This document shows positions 1-6,018 of a stretch of 13,319 bases of DNA, in pieces (the stretch's first letter is position 1; the number at the start of each line of letters is the position of its first letter). A model generated the notes under the pieces. The model saw nothing but the letters and a program-made list of their open reading frames with translations. It did not search any database and was not told the DNA's origin. The stretch is from contig JAHZHS010000042.1 of assembly GCA_019420135.1 (NCBI GenBank), positions 1,404-14,722 on the forward strand, written 5' to 3'. Source of the stretch: Oscillospiraceae bacterium. Lineage in GTDB: Bacteria; Bacillota; Clostridia; Oscillospirales; Ruminococcaceae. A program made the position numbers and the translations under genes.

Positions 1-54
1 GGCTGCGATCTGACCTACGACTACGTCAAGATCAACGGCGACTACCGCACCTGA
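1..54 (+). CDS. argJ: ArgJ C-terminal end (partial): glutamate N-acetyltransferase / ornithine acetyltransferase
   Basis: The window opens inside a reading frame whose last 17 residues run GCDLTYDYVKINGDYRT before a TGA at 52-54. This closely matches the conserved C-terminus of the bifunctional ArgJ family, which moves the acetyl group from N-acetylornithine to glutamate and so makes the arginine pathway cyclic. The next gene in the same direction is argB, 50 bp downstream, as expected for an argC-argJ-argB-argD operon. Only the tail is present, so the catalytic Thr self-cleavage site cannot be checked. The identification rests on this short tail plus context and is good but not certain. Confidence 0.82.
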   Translation, partial: GCDLTYDYVKINGDYRT

Positions 55-104
55 CGGGCAACCCTTTCAGGCATCCTTACTTTTTCGATCGGAGGCATCC
101 GCCC

Positions 105-959
105 ATGAAAAACGAAGAGATGGCGCTGCTGTTTTCGGAGGCAACGCCGTACATCCAGAAATACCACGGCAAGACGCTGGTCATCAAGTACGGCGGCAAC
201 GCCATGGTCAATGACGAGCTGAAACTGGCCGTCATGAACGACCTGGTCACCCTCACCCTGCTGGGGGTGCGGGTGGTGCTGGTCCACGGCGGCGGCCCCG
301 CCATCAACGCCATGCTCAAAAAGGTGGGCAAGGAGTCCAAATTCGTCAACGGCCTGCGCTACACCGACAAGGAGACCATGGCCATCGTCCAGCAGGTGCT
401 GGCGGGCCAGGTCAACAAGGACCTGGTGGCCCTGCTCAAGGGCCGGGGCGTGGGACTCTGCGGCATGGACGGCCACCTCATCACCTGCTCCCGCAAGACC
501 GACGCCGACCTGGGCTATGTGGGCAATGTGGAGAAGGTGGACACCACTCTGGTGGAGCATCTGCTCAGCGACGGCTTCATCCCCGTCATCGCCACGGTGG
601 GCATGGACGACAACGGCATCGCCTACAACATCAACGCCGACACCGCCGCCGCGGCCATCGCCATCGCCCTGCACGCCGAAAAGCTGGTGAGCATGACCGA
701 CATCGTGGGTCTGCTGTACAACAAGGACGACGAGAGCACCCTCATCCCCGAGGTGGAGCTGTCCGAGATCGCGGGCTACAAGGCCGCGGGCGTCATTGCG
801 GGGGGCATGATCCCCAAGATCGACGGCATGGCCGACGCCATCTACGAGGGCGTCCACGAGGCGGTCATCATCGACGGCCGGGTGCCCCACTCGGTCCTTC
901 TGGAGATGTTCTCCGACCGCGGCTCCGGCACCCTGTTCTACCGCCGGGGCAGCCGCTGA
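105..959 (+). CDS. argB: Acetylglutamate kinase, probably arginine-inhibited type
   Basis: This 284-aa protein is of the amino-acid kinase family. It phosphorylates N-acetylglutamate, the second step of arginine synthesis, in the cytoplasm. Visible motifs are the nucleotide-binding IKYGGNAM (residues 27-34), HGGGP (61-65) for the acetylglutamate site, YNINAD (174-179) and GGMIPK with Lys238. About 25 residues containing LFSEATPYIQKY precede the first strand. In the family this N-terminal helix is typical of hexameric, arginine-feedback-inhibited kinases and is absent from the E. coli type, so arginine control is inferred. ATG 105 is chosen because GGAGG lies at 91-95, 9 bp upstream, and the N-terminal helix would be lost with a later start. 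It sits between argJ and argD in an operon with short gaps. Confidence 0.97.
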   Translation: MKNEEMALLFSEATPYIQKYHGKTLVIKYGGNAMVNDELKLAVMNDLVTLTLLGVRVVLVHGGGPAINAMLKKVGKESKFVNGLRYTDKETMAIVQQVLAGQVNKDLVALLKGRGVGLCGMDGHLITCSRKTDADLGYVGNVEKVDTTLVEHLLSDGFIPVIATVGMDDNGIAYNINADTAAAAIAIALHAEKLVSMTDIVGLLYNKDDESTLIPEVELSEIAGYKAAGVIAGGMIPKIDGMADAIYEGVHEAVIIDGRVPHSVLLEMFSDRGSGTLFYRRGSR

Positions 960-995
960 GCCGCCCTTTCCCCCCACACAAGCGAGGTATCTGCC

Positions 996-2201
996 ATGAA
1001 CACCGACAAGATCATCAAACGGGATAAAAAATACGTGCTCCACACCTACGCCCGCAGCCCCATCGTCATTGAGCGGGGCAGCGGCATGACCGCCTGGGAT
1101 GCCGACGGCAAGTCCTACCTGGACTTCACCTCCGGCATCGGCGTCAACGCCCTGGGCTACGCCGACCCCGAGTGGGCCGCTGCCGTGGCCGACCAGGCCG
1201 CCCAGCTGCAGCACACCTCCAACCTGTATTACACCGCCCCCTGCACCAAGCTGGCCCGCAAACTCTGCAAGCTCACCGGCATGGACAAGGTCTTTTTCGG
1301 CAACTCCGGCGCTGAGGCCAACGAGGGCGCCATCAAGTGCGCCCGCAAATACAGCGTCACCACCTACGGCCCCGGCCGCAGCAAGGTCATCAGCCTGGTG
1401 AACTCCTTCCACGGCCGCACCCTGGCTACCCTGACCGCCACCGGCCAGGATGTCTTCCACCACGATTTCGGGCCCTTCCCCGAGGACTTCGGCTATGTGC
1501 CCGCCAACGACCTGGACGCCCTGCGCCAGGCCCTGATCCCCGGGGATGTCTGCGCCGTCATGATGGAGCTGGTCCAGGGGGAGGGCGGCGTGGTAGCCCT
1601 GGACGCCGACTACGTCCACGACGTGGCCGCCCTCTGCGCCGAGAAGGACATCCTCCTCATTGTGGACGAGGTCCAGACCGGCGTGGGCCGCACCGGCACC
1701 TTCCTGGCGTCCCAGCACTTTGCCCTCCAGCCCGACATCGTCACCCTGGCCAAGGGCCTGGGCGGGGGGCTGCCCATCGGCGCCGTGCTCATGAAGGAGA
1801 AGGTGGCCGACACCATGGGCCCCGGCTCCCACGGGTCCACCTTCGGGGGCAACCCGGTGGTCTGCGCCGGTGCCTGCGTGGTGCTGGACCGGATGGACGA
1901 CGCCTTCTTTGACAACATCAACGCCTGTGCCGCCCGCCTGCGGGAGGGCCTTGCCAAGCTGCCCGAAGTGGAGGCCGTCACCGGCCTCGGCCTGATGGTG
2001 GGCATCGCCCTCAAGGGCGGGCGCAAGGCCTCCGAGGTGCGCACCCTCTGCGAGCACCACGGCCTGCTGGTGCTCACCGCCAAGGACCGCATCCGCCTGC
2101 TGCCGCCCCTCATTCTGGCGCCGGAGGACGCGGACAAAGCCGTGGCGATCCTGGGCGAGGTCCTGGCCGAGCTGCCCGCCGACGACCAGACGGGGGAGTG
2201 A
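996..2201 (+). CDS. argD: Acetylornithine aminotransferase (class III, PLP)
   Basis: This 401-aa class-III aminotransferase converts N-acetylglutamate semialdehyde plus glutamate to N-acetylornithine. Fold-type I features are readable: the phosphate-binding GNSGAEAN around residues 102-109, SFHGRT around 137-142, the PLP-ring aspartate in LIVDEVQTG (Asp224), the Schiff-base lysine in TLAKGLGGGLP (Lys253), and STFGGNP near 281-287. The length is normal for ArgD. ATG 996 is preceded by a modest GAGG about 10 bp upstream. The gene follows argB by 36 bp and its TGA (2199-2201) lies 6 bp before the argF ATG, which suggests translational coupling. Related ornithine or succinylornithine aminotransferases share these motifs, but the position between argB and argF supports ArgD. 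Confidence 0.96.
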   Translation: MNTDKIIKRDKKYVLHTYARSPIVIERGSGMTAWDADGKSYLDFTSGIGVNALGYADPEWAAAVADQAAQLQHTSNLYYTAPCTKLARKLCKLTGMDKVFFGNSGAEANEGAIKCARKYSVTTYGPGRSKVISLVNSFHGRTLATLTATGQDVFHHDFGPFPEDFGYVPANDLDALRQALIPGDVCAVMMELVQGEGGVVALDADYVHDVAALCAEKDILLIVDEVQTGVGRTGTFLASQHFALQPDIVTLAKGLGGGLPIGAVLMKEKVADTMGPGSHGSTFGGNPVVCAGACVVLDRMDDAFFDNINACAARLREGLAKLPEVEAVTGLGLMVGIALKGGRKASEVRTLCEHHGLLVLTAKDRIRLLPPLILAPEDADKAVAILGEVLAELPADDQTGE

Positions 2202-2207
2202 GTGACG

Positions 2208-3122
2208 ATGAAGCATCTGTTGAAGATGGGGGACCTGTCCCCGGAGGAGATCCTCCATGTGCTGGACGTGGCCGACACCCTGAAAAAGCTGCACCGCCAG
2301 GGCAGCGACCCCAAGGACCTGGCCGGAAAATCGGTGGCCCTGATTTTCGGCAAGAACTCCACCCGCACCCGCACCAGCTTTGAGGTGGGCATCTACCAGA
2401 TGGGCGGGCTGGGGACCTTCCTCAACGCCGCCACCGAGCTGCAGATCGCCCGGGGCGAGCCCATCCAGGACACCGCCCGGGTGCTGGGCCGGTACTATGA
2501 CGCCATCATCTACCGCACCTACAAGCAGAGCGAGGTGGAAGCCCTGGCCCAGTGGAGCGGCGTGCCGGTGATCTCCGGCATGACCGACTACGGCCATCCC
2601 CTGCAGGTGCTGGCCGACCTGATGACGGTCCGCGAGCGCAAGGGCCGTCTGGAAGGGCTGAAAGCCGGGTTCATCGGGGACGGCTACAACATGGCCAACA
2701 GCCTGATCGTGGGCTGCCTGAAAGCGGGCATGACCATGGTGGCCGCCTGCCCCAAGGGCTACCGCCCCGCCGCCGACGTGCTCATGATGGCAAAACAGTA
2801 CGGCGACCGCTTCCGGCTGGTCACCGACCCCGACGAGGCCGCCCGGGACGCCGACGTGCTGTTCACCGACGTATGGATCAGCATGGGCATGGAGCGGGAG
2901 ACCGACCGCCGCCGCCGGGATTTTGCGGGCTACTGTGTGGATGCACAGCGCCTCAAGCTGGCAAAGGCCGACTGCATGGTGCAGCATCCCCTGCCCGCCC
3001 ACCGGGGGGAGGAAATCACCGACGAGGTGCTGGAAGCCCATGCCGGCGAGATCTTCGACGAGGCGGAAAACCGTCTCCATGTGGAGAAGGCCGTGCTGTC
3101 CATTCTGCTGGCAGGACGGTGA
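2208..3122 (+). CDS. argF: Ornithine carbamoyltransferase with HPLP in place of the usual HCLP motif
   Basis: This 304-aa enzyme joins carbamoyl phosphate and ornithine to give citrulline. The carbamoyl-phosphate loop STRTR is at residues 51-55, the HPLQ motif at 130-133, and the ornithine-side DVW..SMG at 221-227. The SMG loop is absent from aspartate carbamoyltransferase and fixes the identity. The usual HCLP active-site motif reads HPLPAHRGEE here (His260-Pro261), so the cysteine that normally contacts ornithine is proline. ATG 2208 is preferred over an in-frame GTG at 2202, because the GGGGGAG at 2192-2198 is well spaced for the ATG and too close for the GTG, and MKHLLKMGDL is the usual family start. 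It is the last gene of the arg operon and is followed by a strong terminator. Confidence 0.95.
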   Translation: MKHLLKMGDLSPEEILHVLDVADTLKKLHRQGSDPKDLAGKSVALIFGKNSTRTRTSFEVGIYQMGGLGTFLNAATELQIARGEPIQDTARVLGRYYDAIIYRTYKQSEVEALAQWSGVPVISGMTDYGHPLQVLADLMTVRERKGRLEGLKAGFIGDGYNMANSLIVGCLKAGMTMVAACPKGYRPAADVLMMAKQYGDRFRLVTDPDEAARDADVLFTDVWISMGMERETDRRRRDFAGYCVDAQRLKLAKADCMVQHPLPAHRGEEITDEVLEAHAGEIFDEAENRLHVEKAVLSILLAGR

Positions 3123-3187
3123 GCCGATTGTCAGATTCTTTCGCCAAAGGGGACTGGCGCGGAAACCCCGCCATATGATATAATAGA

Positions 3188-3222
3188 ATCCGGACAGTGT
3201 GCGGCACTGTCCGGATGTTTGT
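3188..3222 (+). terminator. Rho-independent terminator of the arg operon
   Basis: A perfect 12-bp inverted repeat (ATCCGGACAGTG at 3188-3199, CACTGTCCGGAT at 3205-3216) with a 5-nt loop TGCGG is followed by GTTTGT, a short U-rich run. It lies 65 bp after the argF stop, in the expected place for the operon end. A TATAAT at 3179-3184 just upstream could be a -10 box for the next gene, but no convincing -35 is seen 16-18 bp before it. Confidence 0.85.
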
Positions 3223-3270
3223 TTGTCATGGACGTGGGCGCAAAAGCGCCCGGCAGGAGGGGTTTGTCGG

Positions 3271-3789
3271 ATGGGGATTTTCCAAAAGATCTACACCAAG
3301 ACAGGGGAGGCGCGGGCCCGGGAGAAGATCCGGCCCCTGGTGGAGAGCCGCATGATGCGGGACATTCTGCTGGAGATCGGCCAGCGGGGCAGCGAGCAGC
3401 TGGACCCCCAGTCGGTGCCCCTGGACCAGCGGGCCCGGGCGGAAAAGCTGGCCGCCGAATGCGGCACCGCCGGGCTGAAGCAGTCGGTGGTGGATGAGAT
3501 CCAGCTGGACGCCGAGAGCATCACCCTGCTGGTGGACGGGGAGAAAACCACCTTCCGCTACGGCGACTACAACTACGAAAACATTGAGGACACCGACTGT
3601 CTGCCCGCCGTGGCCCAGTACCTGGTGCAGCATCTGCGGGGCTACTACAACATCAGCCGCACCTTTGCCACCGTGCCCAAGGCCCGGGGCAAGGGCACCG
3701 AGGAGCGCACCCGCATGGTCTTTGTCCGCCGCCACCACGAGGCCACGCCCTTTGACCCCAAGCCCGCCCAGAAGCAGAAGCTGTTCTGA
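3271..3789 (+). CDS. Conserved hypothetical protein, soluble, function unknown
   Basis: I do not recognise this 172-aa protein. It starts MGIFQKIYTKTGEA at ATG 3271, chosen because AGGAGG lies at 3255-3260, ten bp upstream. An upstream in-frame start near 3199 would fall inside the arg terminator hairpin. No signal peptide or membrane segment is visible. The first half (about residues 1-75) is charged and probably helical. The middle (about 80-125) alternates hydrophobic residues as a small alpha/beta domain with an acidic-aromatic patch, YGDYNYENIEDTD. The C-terminus is basic and proline-rich, ending in PKPAQKQKLF. It stands alone between the arg terminator and a terminator shared with the convergent phosphoesterase gene, so context gives no functional hint. 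Codon use and RBS support a real gene. Confidence 0.8.
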   Translation: MGIFQKIYTKTGEARAREKIRPLVESRMMRDILLEIGQRGSEQLDPQSVPLDQRARAEKLAAECGTAGLKQSVVDEIQLDAESITLLVDGEKTTFRYGDYNYENIEDTDCLPAVAQYLVQHLRGYYNISRTFATVPKARGKGTEERTRMVFVRRHHEATPFDPKPAQKQKLF

Positions 3790-3817
3790 TTTTTCCTCAG
3801 CCATAAAAACCAAAACA

Positions 3818-3858
3818 CGCCCCGTCCCGGGCTGAAAAAGCCGGGACGGGGCGCTTTG
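3818..3858. terminator. Bidirectional terminator between convergent genes
   Basis: A perfect 13-bp inverted repeat (CGCCCCGTCCCGG at 3818-3830 with its complement at 3841-3853) encloses a 10-nt loop. A-rich DNA lies on the left (AAAACCAAAACA, 3806-3817) and TTTGTTTT on the right, so it can act on both strands. It sits between the plus-strand gene ending at 3789 and the minus-strand gene ending at 3878. Confidence 0.9.
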
Positions 3859-3877
3859 TTTTGATATGTATGGCGGT

Positions 3878-4615
3878 TCACCACAGGGGCACCACGCTCT
3901 GGTAGAGCACCTGATACCGGCCGCCGTACAGCCGCTCGTGGTGGTAGTGGCCGCAATACCAGCGGGTGAACTCACACCGGCGGCGCACCGTCTCCAGATA
4001 GTCGGTGAGGCGGTCGTGGGTGTAGAACCCGCCGCTGAACACATCCTGCACCGAGGAGGGCAGACAGTGGGTGATGATGTAGTCCACCCGCCAGTCCTGC
4101 CGCTGGAGATTGCGCATTCCCATGGACAGCTCCCGGGGGCGGGGCAGTTCCTGGGGCCACCAGGACACCCGGCGGATGCGGTAGTGCCCGCCCCGGGCAT
4201 CCAGCGCCCGCCGCCGGGCGGCAAAATCCGGGTCCCGGGGGTCCAGGATGCCGTCGGGGATGTCGTGGGAGGAGGCCCCGCCCATGGTAAAGAGGGTGCG
4301 GCCCTCCAGCTCGAACACCTGCCCCCGCATGAGGTGCCAGATGCGGGGCCGGATGCGGTGGACCAGCCCGCCCGCAAACCCACTGATGGGGTAGTGTTCC
4401 AGCAGGTCGAAGTTCTCATGGTTGCCGCAGACAAAGCAGACCCGGCAGTGCAGCCGCCCGTTGAGCAGGTCCAGACGCAGCCGTTCCCTCCGGGTGCCCT
4501 TCCACAGCAGGCCGAAGTCCCCGCAGACGATGAGGGTGTCCTCCCGGTCCAGGGGACGGGTGCGCCGCAGCAGTTCCTCGGCGTCGCCGTGCAGGTCCCC
4601 CGTCACATATACCAT
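3878..4615 (-). CDS. Calcineurin-like metallophosphoesterase
   Basis: This 245-aa protein carries the full dinuclear-metal motif set of the calcineurin-like (Metallophos) family: GDLHGD (Asp7, His9), CGDFG (Asp33), GNHE (Asn65, His66), a downstream histidine in ITHCLP near residue 190, and GHYHH close to the C-terminus (His223, His225). It should hydrolyse a phosphoester in the cytoplasm, as no signal peptide is seen. The substrate cannot be read from sequence; possibilities include nucleotide or protein phosphates. The frame stays open 63 codons upstream, but ATG 4615 is preferred because the GDLHG strand begins at once and GAGGAGGG lies about 10 bp upstream on the minus strand. The upstream extension is arginine/proline-rich shadow coding that overlaps the promoter. 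It is transcribed from a promoter at 4776-4804 and ends at a shared terminator. Confidence 0.93.
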   Translation of the reverse strand: MVYVTGDLHGDAEELLRRTRPLDREDTLIVCGDFGLLWKGTRRERLRLDLLNGRLHCRVCFVCGNHENFDLLEHYPISGFAGGLVHRIRPRIWHLMRGQVFELEGRTLFTMGGASSHDIPDGILDPRDPDFAARRRALDARGGHYRIRRVSWWPQELPRPRELSMGMRNLQRQDWRVDYIITHCLPSSVQDVFSGGFYTHDRLTDYLETVRRRCEFTRWYCGHYHHERLYGGRYQVLYQSVVPLW

Positions 4616-4745
4616 GGCCGCTGCCCTCCTCTCCTGCCCCCGGCTGGGAAAACGCCCGGCCGACGGGGCCTTGCCCGCCCGGCGGCGACGGTTTTCCGCC
4701 CCGTTCCCCCGTTTCCGACTCTCTGCGGCGGGGGATGGGGAAAAG

Positions 4746-4813
4746 TTTTCCACAAAAACAGGGTTTTCCACCAAAAGTATACCATCTGACCCCCTTGGGG
4801 GCAAGGTGGAAAA
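4746..4813. repeat. DnaA-box-like 9-mers, including an inverted pair flanking a promoter
   Basis: TTTTCCACA at 4746-4754 matches the DnaA-box consensus TTWTNCACA fully. TTTTCCACC at 4764-4772 and its complement GGTGGAAAA at 4805-4813 each differ only at the last base. The 4746 and 4764 copies are direct repeats 18 bp apart; the 4764 and 4805 copies are inverted and bracket the minus-strand promoter. The matches are read directly; DnaA binding is inference. They could equally be operators of another repressor. Confidence 0.5.
4776..4804 (-). promoter_or_regulatory. Sigma-A-like promoter for the metallophosphoesterase gene
   Basis: On the minus strand, -35 TTGCCC (4804-4799) is separated by exactly 17 bp from -10 TATACT (4781-4776). 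Transcription would start near 4769, about 155 nt before the ATG at 4615. Copies of the 9-mer TTTTCCACC in opposite orientations flank it on both sides, at the start site and just upstream of the -35. Confidence 0.65.
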
Positions 4814-4839
4814 CCTGCGCGGCTTTCGCCCTGTTTTGA

Positions 4840-4868
4840 TTGCAAGCGGGAAGCATCCGGCGTATAAT
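4840..4868 (+). promoter_or_regulatory. Sigma-A-like promoter, plus strand, distal to the rhomboid-like gene
   Basis: TTGCAA (4840-4845), a 17-bp spacer and TATAAT (4863-4868) form a near-consensus promoter. The start would be near 4875, which leaves a leader of about 375 nt, including the tandem repeat, before the ATG at 5251, unless it serves an unannotated short RNA. No terminator with a U-run is visible before 5251. Confidence 0.6.
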
Positions 4869-5054
4869 ATTGTATATGATACCCGGACGTTTTTGCCCCT
4901 GCGGCGGACAGGTTTTACCGTTTTTCATCGTTTTCACGTTGTTTTTCAATTTCAAGTATCCGGGGCAAAGATGGTCCAAATTTCCATGCGGGGCCGGGTG
5001 ATTCACTGCGTATGCGCAAAAGGGGATTTTACAGATCGTATACGAGTATTCCAC

Positions 5055-5096
5055 GTTGAAAATGTTGAAAACTCTGTTGAAACTGTTAAAAACCCT
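5055..5096. repeat. Imperfect 21-bp tandem repeat, two copies
   Basis: Two adjacent 21-bp units (5055-5075 and 5076-5096) match at 18 of 21 positions. Each is built from a 9-bp and a 12-bp half starting GTTGAAA or GTTAAAA, so the GTTRAAA core recurs at 5055, 5064, 5076 and 5085, and a related GTGGATTTT follows at 5097. A 21-bp period puts equivalent bases on the same helix face. Confidence 0.7.
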
Positions 5097-5147
5097 GTGG
5101 ATTTTCCAGAACGTATCATTTCGACCCCCTTTTGCGGGGGCGGGAAC

Positions 5148-5162
5148 TCAACAAATTGTTGA
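5148..5162. promoter_or_regulatory. 15-bp palindrome overlapping a -35 box (candidate operator)
   Basis: TCAACAA (5148-5154), one central A and TTGTTGA (5156-5162) form a perfect 7+1+7 palindrome. Its right arm covers the first four bases of the -35 at 5159-5164. This is a typical position for a repressor site; no candidate protein is identifiable from the sequence. Confidence 0.45.
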
Positions 5163-5187
5163 ACTGACCCCCGGAAAATGCTACAAT
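5159..5187 (+). promoter_or_regulatory. Proximal sigma-A-like promoter of the rhomboid-like gene
   Basis: TTGAAC (5159-5164), a 17-bp spacer and TACAAT (5182-5187). The start would be near 5194, giving a leader of about 57 nt to ATG 5251. Because this promoter lies inside the longer open frame that extends upstream of 5251, it also argues against an earlier start codon. Confidence 0.65.
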
Positions 5188-5250
5188 AAACGGACAAAAC
5201 AACCTCCGGCGGGCAATATCCGCCGTACAACAAAAAGCTATGGAGGCATT

Positions 5251-5898
5251 ATGCGCTGGCTTGACCGTCTCGAGCGCCGCTTCGGCCGCTGGAGCATCCC
5301 CAACCTCATGAACCTGGTCATCATCGGCCAGGTGGTGGTGTGGATCCTCACCATGTTCGTCAACTACCACATCTACAATCTGCTCACCCTCTCCCGGGAC
5401 GGGCTGACCCATATGCAGCTGTGGCGGGCCGTCACCTTTATCTTTGTGCCCTCCCTGACCACCCAGCTCCTCTACTTCATTCTGGAAGAGTACTTCTACT
5501 GGTGGGTGGGCAACGCCCTGGAACGGGCCTGGGGCGATTTCCGCTTCATGGTCTACTGGATCGCCGGTATGATCGGCGCCATCCTCAGCTGCCTCATCAC
5601 CGGCTACGGCTCCACCTCCGGGCTGTTCCTCAGCCTCTTCTTCGCCTATGCCTGGATGTGGCCGGATCAGCAGATCCTGCTCTTCTTCCTCATCCCGCTG
5701 AAAATCAAGTGGCTGGGCTGGGCTGCTGCCGTCTTCTGGGCGGTACAGTTCATCTTCGGCAGCTTGTCGGTCAAGCTGAGCCTGGTGTTCGGCCTGGCGG
5801 GTTTCCTGCTCTTCTTCGGGCCGGAACTGTGGCGCTGGTGCCGGGATACCGTCGTCAGCTACAAGCGCCGCCGGGACTGGAACAACCGCTGGAAGTAA
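5251..5898 (+). CDS. Rhomboid-like integral membrane protein lacking catalytic residues
   Basis: This 215-aa protein has about six hydrophobic segments after a short basic N-terminus (MRWLDRLERRFGRW). The segment ending WWVGNALERAWGDFRF aligns by eye with the rhomboid hallmark around the second core helix (xxFGxxLExxxGxxRF), so rhomboid-superfamily membership is likely. The protease residues look lost. The HxxxN of that helix reads Tyr and Glu, the GxSG nucleophile motif is only STSG, and no histidine occurs in the last core helix (LSLVFGLAGF). It is therefore probably a non-proteolytic relative that could bind transmembrane clients, which is inference. ATG 5251 follows GGAGG at 5242-5246 with a short 4-nt spacing. 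It is likely read through toward darA, since no convincing terminator lies between. Confidence 0.85.
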   Translation: MRWLDRLERRFGRWSIPNLMNLVIIGQVVVWILTMFVNYHIYNLLTLSRDGLTHMQLWRAVTFIFVPSLTTQLLYFILEEYFYWWVGNALERAWGDFRFMVYWIAGMIGAILSCLITGYGSTSGLFLSLFFAYAWMWPDQQILLFFLIPLKIKWLGWAAAVFWAVQFIFGSLSVKLSLVFGLAGFLLFFGPELWRWCRDTVVSYKRRRDWNNRWK

Positions 5899-6018
5899 CC
5901 TGTGTGTTCCCCTGCCGCCCATCCGGCGGCCGCGCCCTGTGCCCCTCTGTCCTCCGGCTGTTCGGGGCCTGCGGGGCCATTCCATAACGCCAAATAATTC
6001 CCAAGGAGGGATCATTGT

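Larger units (their letters stand above)
4616..5250. other. 635-bp divergent intergenic control region
   Basis: No supported gene lies here between the minus-strand phosphoesterase and the plus-strand rhomboid-like gene. The stretch is visibly less G+C-rich than the flanks. From left to right it holds: low-complexity GC-rich DNA (4616-4740), DnaA-box-like 9-mers around a minus-strand promoter (4746-4813), a plus-strand promoter (4840-4868), an AT-rich tract (4870-4960), the short palindrome CGTATACG (5037-5044), a 21-bp imperfect tandem repeat (5055-5096), a C5/G5 hairpin (5125-5140), and a second plus-strand promoter with a palindrome over its -35 (5148-5187). Short open frames cross it without credible ribosome sites. 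Confidence 0.75.

Noticed and set aside
42..3080. A 1012-codon open frame on the minus strand opposite argB-argD-argF
   Set aside because: It is a shadow of three certain genes in G+C-rich DNA: composition is dominated by His, Gly, Val, Ala and Gln, with no domain, no ribosome site and full overlap with conserved enzymes.
4616..4804. 63-residue N-terminal extension of the metallophosphoesterase
   Set aside because: It contains the gene's own promoter, is Arg/Pro-rich without a domain, and the GDLHG strand normally begins the protein, as it does from ATG 4615.
5056..5250. Upstream extension of the rhomboid-like gene starting with a lysine/leucine heptad peptide
   Set aside because: It would start at TTG without a ribosome site, is created by the 21-bp DNA repeat, and overlaps a good promoter (5159-5187). 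ATG 5251 has a proper GGAGG.
5899..6018. Terminator or promoter between the rhomboid-like gene and darA
   Set aside because: A 6-bp hairpin (GCCGCC/GGCGGC, 5914-5930) lacks a U-run, and no -35/-10 pair with proper spacing was found, so neither is claimed.
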